From Oscillospiraceae bacterium (GTDB taxonomy: Bacteria; Bacillota; Clostridia; Oscillospirales; Ruminococcaceae): a stretch of 64,000 nt of DNA. The stretch is taken from assembly GCA_009784625.1 (NCBI GenBank), contig WRBI01000005.1:33298-97297 (forward strand), written 5' to 3'. Shown here in pieces: positions 17,328-24,224 of the stretch; the first letter of the stretch is position 1; every line of letters starts with the position of its first letter. The notes below the pieces were generated by a model, which searched no databases, was not told where the DNA came from, and saw only the letters and a program-made list of their open reading frames with translations. The position numbers were made by a program, and so were the translations under genes.

Positions 17328-17957
17328 CTAGCCGCCTAAAGTCACATCGCAATCCTGATACCACGCAAGCGCATCCAGAAAGTGCTTGTCCTCAAAGTCG
17401 GGCCAGTAATCGTCCACCACGTAAAAATCGGCGTAAACGCTTTGCACCGGCAAAAAGCCGCTCAGCCGCCGTCGTCCGCCCCAGCGAATGAGCAGGTCCA
17501 CCCGCGGGATATCGGCTGAGGCGATCTTTCCGCCGTTTGACAGCGCGGTTTTTAGATCCCACTCCCAGTCGTAGTTGACCAGGAAGTTGATATTGATTCC
17601 GCCCTCGCGAAAAACCATTCGCTTGTTGGCGTAGGGCTTGAGCTCTTCGGGGAAAGCGACCGACTTTTCGTTGCCGATGACAAGCAAATTGGCGCTGCGG
17701 TTTTCAAGCAGCTTAACCGCGTCGATACAGGCCTGCGTAAAAGCGTTTCGCTGCTCGACCGCCCGCTTGTTGTTGTCCCGGGTAAATCCGTAAAAGGTCG
17801 CTTCTTTGACGCCCTGTTCAACCAGCATCTCAAACAGCCGGAAGCCGGGCGGCAAACCCTTTTGATAGCCCTCTTTTTTATCCATTCCCTCCCGCAATGC
17901 CCATCTGCGGTTTCCGTCCGGGATTACCCCGATGTGGGCGGGTATACGCTTAAACAT
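17328..17957 (-). CDS. Divergent undecaprenyl diphosphate synthase (cis-prenyltransferase) family protein
   Basis: A 209-residue protein of the UppS fold. GVIPDGNRRWA near the N-terminus matches the catalytic Asp motif (DGNxRWA), and FYGFTRDNNKR matches the second block. The C-terminal block reads LIRWGGRRRLSGFLPVQSVY where canonical UppS has RTSGExRxSNF; the Ser and Glu of that block are replaced. It is shorter than typical UppS (about 240-250), with an altered NYGGR block (NYDWEWDL). It may make a different polyprenyl chain or be an accessory paralogue. ATG 17957 is used because GGAGG lies upstream. Confidence 0.78.
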   Translation of the reverse strand: MFKRIPAHIGVIPDGNRRWALREGMDKKEGYQKGLPPGFRLFEMLVEQGVKEATFYGFTRDNNKRAVEQRNAFTQACIDAVKLLENRSANLLVIGNEKSVAFPEELKPYANKRMVFREGGININFLVNYDWEWDLKTALSNGGKIASADIPRVDLLIRWGGRRRLSGFLPVQSVYADFYVVDDYWPDFEDKHFLDALAWYQDCDVTLGG

Positions 17958-18054
17958 CCGGTGTTTTTCCTCCAAATATTGGTGCGGTTTCAAATTGTGA
18001 TATTAAATATCATATCACATTCTGACGGAAAAACAAAGAGGAAAAATGGAAATA

Positions 18055-18228
18055 TAAACCTATGTTTATAAACGAAAAGTATCGGATTGAAGCGGGGACC
18101 TTTCGCCCGGCAAAGAAGTTGTCCGCAAGAATGTTATGTGTATTCCGAAGCTGTGGGGGTGCTTGGCAACGATATTCCAAAGGGCAGAGACCCGGCAAGA
18201 CGGCGCTTTGCGCTATGGACACAGGCTC
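18055..18228. repeat. Family C element, copy 3, ending on the spmB stop codon
   Basis: The left end AAACCTATGTTTATAAACGA resembles GAACCTGTGTCTTCATAAAC of copy 1, and the right end is ACAGGCTC followed by TA. That TA belongs to the spmB stop codon on the - strand (TAG at 18230-18228). The interior (GAAGCGGGGACCTTT, then ATGTGTATTC) resembles the copy at 28717. It is non-coding and fills the spmB-uppS gap. Confidence 0.5.
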
Positions 18229-18752
18229 TAAAACCCGAAGATCATTCGAACCATAAACGCGCTCATCACAAAGCCGACCAAATCGGCTGAGAGCGAGGCT
18301 GAAAGGGTATAGCGCGTCTTGCTGACTTTGACCGCCCCGTAATAGACCGCGATGGTGTAAAACGTGGTCTCGCTCGAGCCTTCGATCACGCTGGCCACCC
18401 GGCCGATAAAGCTGTCCGGGCCGTGGGTGGCCAGGATGTCGTTGTAGATGACCAGCGCGCCGCTTCCCGATATCGGGCGGAGGATGGCCAGGGGCACGAC
18501 TTCCTGAGGCAGCTGTAAAGCCGCCGCTACCGGAGAGAAAAGCCAGACAATGCCGTCCAGCGCGCCGGACGCTTTAAACATCCCGACACAGGTCATCAAC
18601 GCAATGATGGCGGGCACGATGTTGACTACGGTGGTCAGCCCCTCTTTTGCGCCGGTCAGGAATTCCCCGAACACGTCCACCCCTTTAAAGATGCCGTAAC
18701 CGAGGATTCCAACCAGTGTGATCGGGAGCACGAAGTCGCTAAGCCCGGCCAT
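18228..18752 (-). CDS. spmB: Spore maturation protein B
   Basis: A 174-residue membrane protein with a nucleoside-recognition (Gate) domain, recognised by NIVPAIIALMTCVGMFKASG, then LRPISGSGALVIYNDIL and GSSETTFYTIAVYYG. SpmA and SpmB are required for dehydration of the spore core in Bacillus. The gene overlaps the 3' end of spmA by 14 bases. Its TAG stop is formed at the edge of a family C repeat. Confidence 0.93.
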   Translation of the reverse strand: MAGLSDFVLPITLVGILGYGIFKGVDVFGEFLTGAKEGLTTVVNIVPAIIALMTCVGMFKASGALDGIVWLFSPVAAALQLPQEVVPLAILRPISGSGALVIYNDILATHGPDSFIGRVASVIEGSSETTFYTIAVYYGAVKVSKTRYTLSASLSADLVGFVMSAFMVRMIFGF

Positions 18753-19347
18753 ACAGCAGACTTCCTTTCCGGCCTCTGAGCGAGGACAAAAGCTTTACCA
18801 TCAGGATACCGGTCAGGATGGACGCGGACGAGGCCGCCCAGCTGGCCGGCATGATCTCCATCGGGGACGCCGAGCCGGCGTTTGCCCGAAGCAGCGCGAT
18901 GGTGGTCGGAATGATTTGCAGGGACGCGGTGTTCAAGACCACGAACATGCACATGTGGTCGCTGGCCGTATCGCTGTGGCCGTTTAGCTCAGAAAGCTTG
19001 CTCATAGCCGCGATGCCCAGCGGGGTGGCCGCATTCCCCAGCCCCAGCAGATTGGCTGAGATGTTCAGGCAGATGGCCTGCGCCGCCTCGCTCTTGGGTG
19101 ACAGCCCCTTAAAGAGCAGGCGGATGAAAGGCGAAAACAACCGGCTGATCTGTTCGGTCAGCTTAGCCTGGCTGGCCACACGCATCACCCCGCTCCAAAG
19201 GCAGATGGCGCCGGCCAGCGTCAGCCCGAGCTGAATCGCCTCGCCGCCCGAAGTGATCACCGCGCTTGAAACCTCTCCCATCCGGCCCAGCCCCGCCCCG
19301 AATAGAAGTGAGATCGCGCACAGTCCAAAAAAGATCCACTTCATCAT
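18739..19347 (-). CDS. spmA: Spore maturation protein A
   Basis: A 202-residue membrane protein of the nucleoside-recognition family. It opens MKWIFFGLCAISLLFGAGLG and contains NISANLLGLGNAATPLGIAA, the typical SpmA block, then FVVLNTASLQIIPTTIALLR. It works with SpmB in spore core dehydration. The upstream AGGAGGATGATGC is a good ribosome binding site. It is the first gene of a two-gene operon with spmB. Confidence 0.94.
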   Translation of the reverse strand: MMKWIFFGLCAISLLFGAGLGRMGEVSSAVITSGGEAIQLGLTLAGAICLWSGVMRVASQAKLTEQISRLFSPFIRLLFKGLSPKSEAAQAICLNISANLLGLGNAATPLGIAAMSKLSELNGHSDTASDHMCMFVVLNTASLQIIPTTIALLRANAGSASPMEIMPASWAASSASILTGILMVKLLSSLRGRKGSLLYGRA

Positions 19348-19480
19348 AACGCATCATCCTCCTGTCCACTTCATTTTATGTGAACAACCCCGTCAAACAT
19401 TCCAAACCGGTATCAATTGTCCCATTACCCCGGATTAATTCAGTGCAAATTGTCGATTTAAGTATCTATTAAGTTTTTAT

Positions 19481-19509
19481 TTGACAATTATGGAAAAATA
19501 TGCTATAGT
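19481..19509 (+). promoter_or_regulatory. Strong sigma-A-type promoter of the AbrB-like gene
   Basis: TTGACA (19481-19486) and TATAGT (19504-19509) are separated by 17 bases in A+T-rich DNA, 43 bases before the start codon. Confidence 0.85.
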
Positions 19510-19552
19510 GTGTTAAAGAGTAAAAAATACATAACTACAGGAGGAAGAGAAA

Positions 19553-19798
19553 ATGAAATCAACTGGCATTGTGAGGCGGATTGACGATCTGGGGAGAATC
19601 GTTTTGCCGAGAGAGCTGCGAAGGATTTTAGAAATCCAAGAGCGGGACGCGATTGAAATATTTGTGGACGGAAATTTCATCATGCTTCAAAAATATGAGC
19701 CCAGCTGTATCTTTTGTGGCAACGCCGAGAACGTAAACGGATACAAAGGCAAGAACATCTGTGAAGTCTGCATGAATGAACTGAAAACAAAGGACTAG
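19553..19798 (+). CDS. AbrB/SpoVT-family transition regulator with a zinc-finger tail
   Basis: An 81-residue DNA-binding regulator. The N-terminal 50 residues are a swapped-hairpin AbrB domain (STGIVRRIDDLGRIVLPREL, then LEIQERDAIEIFVDG). The C-terminus has two CxxC pairs (CIFCGN, then CEVCMNEL), suggesting a zinc finger in place of the usual AbrB multimerisation tail. Members control the transition to stationary phase and sporulation. The gene has its own strong promoter, the ribosome binding site GGAGGAAG, and a terminator. Confidence 0.9.
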   Translation: MKSTGIVRRIDDLGRIVLPRELRRILEIQERDAIEIFVDGNFIMLQKYEPSCIFCGNAENVNGYKGKNICEVCMNELKTKD

Positions 19799-19815
19799 GA
19801 AGACCGGCAGCAAGC

Positions 19816-19844
19816 AAAAGGCCACCCGCAAAGGTGGCCTTTTT
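19816..19844 (+). terminator. Intrinsic terminator of the AbrB-like gene
   Basis: AAAAGGCCACC pairs with GGTGGCCTTTT around CGCAAA and ends in a T-run. Confidence 0.85.
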
Positions 19845-19852
19845 GAGATTGA

Positions 19853-19862
19853 ATACAGGTTC
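19853..19862. repeat. Solo end of a family C element at a stop codon
   Basis: On the - strand the flavodiiron gene ends TTTAGAACCTGTATTC: the TAG stop overlaps the GAACCTGT end of the repeat family. No opposite end is visible nearby. Confidence 0.4.
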
Positions 19863-21727
19863 TAAATTTTTTCAAAATCATCTGCCCCGTGTTTGCAGAG
19901 GGGACAGATGAAGTCGGCGGGCAGGGGGTCGCCCTCATAGACATACCCGCATATCTTGCAGACATGGCCGGGTTTGCCCTGAGAGGCAGGCGGGCCGGGC
20001 TTTGGCTTGATATTGGCAAAGTAGTAGTCGTAAGTGCAGCTGGGCTGGCTGCCGGCTGCCTGGGCGCCGGTGACTTCCGCGATGAAAACCGTGTGGGTGC
20101 CGCAGTCGGTGGTGGAGACAACTTTGCCGCTTATGATGGCGGTTGCGCAGTCGTCTTTCAGGGCGTACAGGCCGTTATCCATAAGAGTCAGGCCGGCTGC
20201 CCAGGGATGTGGGTTTTGGCCAAGCTTGTTTATGGTCCGCCCCGAAGTAAAGCCAAAATGTTCAAACAGGCTGAACGGCGCGGCCTGGGAGAGCACGCTG
20301 GCCGCAAGCTGGCCGGTCTTCAAAATCATGTCGTGGGTGAAGTTTTCTTTGCTGACCGCCACCGAAATTTGCAGGGGGGAGGATGCGACCTGCTCGACTG
20401 TGTTTACAATACAGCCGTTGTGTTTGTCCCCATCTTTGGCCGTCAGCAAAAACAAGCCGTAAGGAATTTTACGCAAAGCCTTTCCGTCCAATATGGCGGG
20501 TGCGCCGCTGACAGGGGGGGCGGAACCGCTTTGGGGGAAGGTGGCCGCGATGGCCTCCGCAAGGGCTAAAAGCTCCGAGTGCTTGTCCGGCTTGACGCTG
20601 GATTTTAGCGAGACCTCGCCGATAAACCGCATGTCTTTACACTGCGAGAGCTTTTCGCGCATCAGCTTGCCGCTGGAGGCCGACCACGAGCCGTTTTCGA
20701 TCAGGGCGACTTCCCGGTTTTGAATGTTGTGCGCGGCAAGATCGTAAATCAACGCCTCCATGGTCACAAAGATCCCATTGTTGTAGGTGGTTGAAGCAAA
20801 GCAGAGGTGGCTCCACCTAAAGGCCGCCGCCACAATCTCAGAGGCGGGGGTGATCGCCACGTCATAGACAACCGTTTTGATCCCGCGGTCCCGCAGGCGG
20901 CAGGCCAAAATTTCGGCGGCGTTTTCGGTGTTCCCGTAAATGGACGCGTAGGCGATCATCACGCCCGCTTCTTCCGGCCGGTAGCTGCTCCACATCTGAT
21001 GTGGAGCGATGATTTCGCTCAGGTTTTTCCGCCAGACAAAACCGTGAAGCGGGCAGATCATCTCGATTTCGAGCCCCGCCGCTTTTTTGAGCAGGGCCTG
21101 GGTCTGCACACCGTACTTGCCCACAATGTTTGTGTAGTAGCGCCGGGTTTCGTCCAGATAATCCCTGGCAAAATTGACCTCATCGGCAAAGATCGCTCCG
21201 TCCAGCGCTCCGAAACAGCCGAAAGCGTCGGCTGAAAAGAGGGTGCGGGATGTTTCATCGTAAGTAACCATGACCTCCGGCCAGTGAACCATGGACGCCA
21301 TCAAAAAGCGCAGGGTGTGTTTACCGGTGGCCAGCGTGTCGTTTTCTTTGACAATCAGCCGCTTGACCCCATCGCGCAGGGTGAAGAACTGGTCGACAAA
21401 GTCGGATGACTTTTGATTGGCGACAATGGTGACGTCCGGGTAACGCGCCAAAACGTCCAGGATGGCGGCGCTGTGATCGGGCTCGAGATGCTGCAGAACA
21501 AGGTAATCGAGCGGGCGGCCGCCCAGCGCCTCTTCTAAGTTTTCACAAAACCGCTCGCGGAGTGCCTTGTCCACCGTGTCGAACAGGACAGTTTGATCGT
21601 CCAGCAGCAGATAGGCGTTGTATGACACCCCTTTGGGCACCGAGTATACGCCCTCAAACAACGGGATGCGCCGGTCGTTCCCGCCGACCCACCACAGATT
21701 ATCTCTCACTTGTTTTATGCAGTGCAT
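19862..21727 (-). CDS. Four-domain flavodiiron protein (FprA core + flavin reductase + rubredoxin)
   Basis: A 621-residue protein that probably reduces O2 or NO to protect an anaerobe. Domains in order: a metallo-beta-lactamase-like diiron domain (about 1-250, HLEPDHSAAI and a later HWPE ligand region), flavodoxin (about 255-395, IAYASIYGNTENAAE), an FMN-binding flavin reductase-like domain (about 415-560, KIPYGLFLLTAKDGDKHNGC), and a C-terminal rubredoxin (about 575-621, CKICGYVYEGDP and CPLC). The fusion lets electrons pass to the diiron site within one chain. AAAGGAGG precedes the ATG. It is a single-gene unit. Confidence 0.92.
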   Translation of the reverse strand: MHCIKQVRDNLWWVGGNDRRIPLFEGVYSVPKGVSYNAYLLLDDQTVLFDTVDKALRERFCENLEEALGGRPLDYLVLQHLEPDHSAAILDVLARYPDVTIVANQKSSDFVDQFFTLRDGVKRLIVKENDTLATGKHTLRFLMASMVHWPEVMVTYDETSRTLFSADAFGCFGALDGAIFADEVNFARDYLDETRRYYTNIVGKYGVQTQALLKKAAGLEIEMICPLHGFVWRKNLSEIIAPHQMWSSYRPEEAGVMIAYASIYGNTENAAEILACRLRDRGIKTVVYDVAITPASEIVAAAFRWSHLCFASTTYNNGIFVTMEALIYDLAAHNIQNREVALIENGSWSASSGKLMREKLSQCKDMRFIGEVSLKSSVKPDKHSELLALAEAIAATFPQSGSAPPVSGAPAILDGKALRKIPYGLFLLTAKDGDKHNGCIVNTVEQVASSPLQISVAVSKENFTHDMILKTGQLAASVLSQAAPFSLFEHFGFTSGRTINKLGQNPHPWAAGLTLMDNGLYALKDDCATAIISGKVVSTTDCGTHTVFIAEVTGAQAAGSQPSCTYDYYFANIKPKPGPPASQGKPGHVCKICGYVYEGDPLPADFICPLCKHGADDFEKI

Positions 21728-21810
21728 GGTATTCCTCCTTTAAGAGCGGGCAGATGACCGCGCTCAAAAAATATTCTACTGCGTTTGGCAAAAATAGTCA
21801 AGGGTGGACA

Positions 21811-21854
21811 AAAAGCAGAGCGCACAGTGCAGGAACACCGTGCGCTCTGCTTTT
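21811..21854 (-). terminator. Strong bidirectional terminator
   Basis: AAAAGCAGAGCGCAC pairs perfectly with GTGCGCTCTGCTTTT. It lies after the cell-wall protein gene and just upstream of the flavodiiron gene. Confidence 0.85.
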
Positions 21855-21886
21855 GCAAAAAATGCGCTGATTGAGTTAGGTTTTGA

Positions 21887-23377
21887 TTACTTTCTTCTGC
21901 GGGTGACCAATGCGCCGGCGCCGAGCAGGGAGATGGTGCCAAGGCCGGTCAGAAGGCTGCTAACGCCCATTGCCACACCGGTGGCCGGGTTGTTTACGTT
22001 GGGGTGGTTGGGGCCTTCCGGCTCAGGCTCTTCGACGTTATTGTTATTGTTGTTTTCACCGCTGACAAGGTTCATGTCGGTGATCTCAACATCGGTCATA
22101 ATGAACGAACCCAGGAAGTTTGTGCGGAAGGTGATCATGTCGTCCATCGAGTCGTAGTTTGTGCTGATGGGGGTGAGGGTGCCGTTCCGGTACAGGTAGG
22201 TGTAAATCCGGTTCCAGTCGCCGCTCACGTCGCTCACGTCAATTTTCATCTCGCCGTTGGCCGGGAAAGTTACGCCGGCGGGCAGTGAGAGGAATTTGAA
22301 GTCCTGGTCAAGGCGGTTGACAAGTGCGGGGACAACTTCCTGTGTCGTGTAGAAGTTTGTGTCGCCCATCCCGGACATGCGGCCGGTGAATTCCCAGCTG
22401 CCGTCGTCAAAGGCTAGGTGGATGGGGCGGAAGTTGTGGTTGCGCACAAGGCGTTCCATTTCGGCCCGCATGATGACCGGGTAGTTGTTGGAAAGGGTTA
22501 CGGTATCGCCTTCGGTGTAGCTGTCAATCTCGTCTCTGGTCATTCTCGGCCAGCCAACATCGAAAGCCGCGGTGGATTCAACCGGCTGTGCGGTGGCGGG
22601 GGAAACAGGCAAAGGCAGCTCGCCGGTGGTCGAAAGGGTGATGGTTACTTCGTTCATTCTGGTGGTGTAAGTTTCGCGTGTGGTCAGTTCAAGCTGGAAG
22701 CGGCGGGTGCCGGCGTTGGGGCGGGTTCTGAGGGTCGCGTTCGAGATGTTGGAAGTGCCGCGGCCGGCGCGAACGCGCAGTCTGCCGTTTGTCAGGGTGC
22801 TTTCTCTAGCGGGGACAGCGGGAATTTCAGCAACAGGCGGTGTTTCCCACACGTCTTCGTTGACACCGGGGTCAAGAACCCAGCCCGGAGGGCGCACGCC
22901 GGGGACAGCGGGAATCAAGGGAGTGCCCGGGGTGGCGGGAGCACCGGAAATAACCGCTTCGGTCAGGGGTACAAGTGCTGCGTTCAGCGAGCTGCCGGAG
23001 GCAACGCTTTGCAGGATCGGTGCGCCGGTCGGGTTGTAGTAAATGTCGAAATTGTATTCACTGTTGGGCAAAAGGTTCGCTTCCGGGCGGACGACCATGC
23101 CGTCGCTGACCAGGAAGATTTCGCCGGCGCCGATGCTTACCTGGTTTTCGTTGCCGGTCCAGGCAATGCTGGGCGCGATGCTGATAAATTCGTCAAACAC
23201 GCCGTCAATGAAGGCGTCCTGCGCTGCGTCATTGCTGCGCGGGCTGATGGGTGTGCCGGTGGAATTTCTGCCACTGGCCGCACCTTGCAGTGCGGTTGGG
23301 TCTTCAGCGGCAAAAGCGCCAACGCCCATGGTGAGTACCAGTGTGAAGATCAAAAGCAGGGATGCTACTTTTTTCAT
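21887..23377 (-). CDS. Secreted cell-wall-anchored protein with an NPxTG-type sorting signal
   Basis: A protein of about 496 residues. It starts MKKVASLLLIFTLVLTMG with an Ala-x-Ala cleavage site (GAFAAED). It ends with a linker rich in Asn, Glu and Pro, then NPATG, a hydrophobic span (SSLLTGLGTISLLGAGALV) and TRRRK, the layout of a sortase substrate. The exposed part is Thr/Pro-rich with beta-sandwich-like segments; no known catalytic domain is recognised. GGAGG stands upstream of the chosen ATG. No sortase gene is in the window. It may be a surface-layer or adhesion protein. Confidence 0.75.
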   Translation of the reverse strand: MKKVASLLLIFTLVLTMGVGAFAAEDPTALQGAASGRNSTGTPISPRSNDAAQDAFIDGVFDEFISIAPSIAWTGNENQVSIGAGEIFLVSDGMVVRPEANLLPNSEYNFDIYYNPTGAPILQSVASGSSLNAALVPLTEAVISGAPATPGTPLIPAVPGVRPPGWVLDPGVNEDVWETPPVAEIPAVPARESTLTNGRLRVRAGRGTSNISNATLRTRPNAGTRRFQLELTTRETYTTRMNEVTITLSTTGELPLPVSPATAQPVESTAAFDVGWPRMTRDEIDSYTEGDTVTLSNNYPVIMRAEMERLVRNHNFRPIHLAFDDGSWEFTGRMSGMGDTNFYTTQEVVPALVNRLDQDFKFLSLPAGVTFPANGEMKIDVSDVSGDWNRIYTYLYRNGTLTPISTNYDSMDDMITFRTNFLGSFIMTDVEITDMNLVSGENNNNNNVEEPEPEGPNHPNVNNPATGVAMGVSSLLTGLGTISLLGAGALVTRRRK

Positions 23378-23720
23378 TGGTCGGTTTCCTCCAAAAATTG
23401 TATTTGTCAAAGATTATCCAGAGCACTTGGCTTCTGGAAAATAGTATGTGATGATTTTTCCTGTATTAGCAGTGGATGTTTCTGCCAATAACAGGTGACC
23501 ACACATTTTTGACAAAAGCGTTACAGACTAAAAGCAAGTGCGTTTTTCCCGCGCCTGTGACGACGCCGGGCAATCACGGATAAAACTTTGACGCAAATAG
23601 GTTTTCCAAAGAAAACGAAAAAACAACCGGTAAAAGAAAGTAGGCGATGGCAATGTTTGGATTCACCGTTTGTTTACCGGCTGTAAACACTTTTAACCGC
23701 GCCGGGATAACGAAACAAAA
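23378..23720. other. Intergenic region upstream of the cell-wall protein gene
   Basis: About 340 bases without a supported gene. It should contain the promoter of the cell-wall protein gene on the - strand, but no clear -35/-10 pair stands out. Confidence 0.5.
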
Positions 23721-23752
23721 GGGAAACGAAAGTACATGCACTTTCGTTTCCC
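23721..23752 (-). terminator. Intrinsic terminator of the 47-residue gene
   Basis: GGGAAACGAAAGT pairs perfectly with ACTTTCGTTTCCC around a 6-base loop. Confidence 0.85.
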
Positions 23753-23798
23753 CTTTATTTACCTGTGGCCAGCAATGTTTTTGCGATTTGTCATATTT

Positions 23799-23942
23799 TT
23801 AGCGGTTTGTGTTCGGGCCAAGCGCTTCTTTCTTGGCGTTGTGCGGCTGAAGCTCGCCGGGCGCGGCCGCTTTTGGCGGCTTGCTTTGGTTTACGGCGGC
23901 AGGTTTGTTGGGCTTTTGGATTTTATCAGATTTTTTTGACAT
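23799..23942 (-). CDS. Small basic protein, possibly spore-associated
   Basis: A 47-residue, Lys/Pro/Ala-rich protein that starts MSKKSDKIQKPNKPAAVNQS and ends KKEALGPNTNR. It has no membrane span and is likely disordered. GAGGTGATCAAA provides a well-placed ribosome binding site and a strong terminator follows, so I take it as a real short gene. The KEALGPN ending recalls small spore-associated peptides of Clostridia, but I cannot confirm the family. Its upstream flank is a family B MITE whose end abuts the ribosome binding site. Confidence 0.65.
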   Translation of the reverse strand: MSKKSDKIQKPNKPAAVNQSKPPKAAAPGELQPHNAKKEALGPNTNR

Positions 23943-23956
23943 TTTGATCACCTCAA

Positions 23957-24150
23957 TATAATAGTCAACCAATTTAAAAATCAGAGCGTCTTTGCGGCCT
24001 GTTTTGCGCTCCGCCGCGTCTTCCTCTTCGGCGGACGCTGTAGGTGCGCACGGCCACGGTATGAATAAGCCTGCCTTCGCCGCTGCCCTTGCGGGGTACA
24101 AAACATTCGCGCAAATCCTGCCCTGTCTTTTAAGTTCGTCAGCTATATTA
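23957..24150. mobile_element. MITE-like element, family B, copy 3
   Basis: The ends TAATAGTCAACCAATTTAAA and, reversed, TATAGCTGACGAACTTAAAA are inverted repeats. The interior matches copies at 2659-2852 and 9415-9618 (shared AAGCCTGCCTTCGCCG core). It is inserted between the amidase gene and the 47-residue gene. Confidence 0.65.
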
Positions 24151-24173
24151 TGTCCGTGTGAGGGGGCAAAACA

Positions 24174-24205
24174 AAGCGCACCGGCTAAATTTTACCGGTG
24201 CGCTT
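24174..24205 (-). terminator. Terminator of the amidase gene
   Basis: AAGCGCACCGG pairs with CCGGTGCGCTT just downstream of the amidase stop. On the - strand it is followed by a short T-containing stretch. Confidence 0.7.
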
Positions 24206-24224
24206 AAGACCTGTGTTCAGCTGA

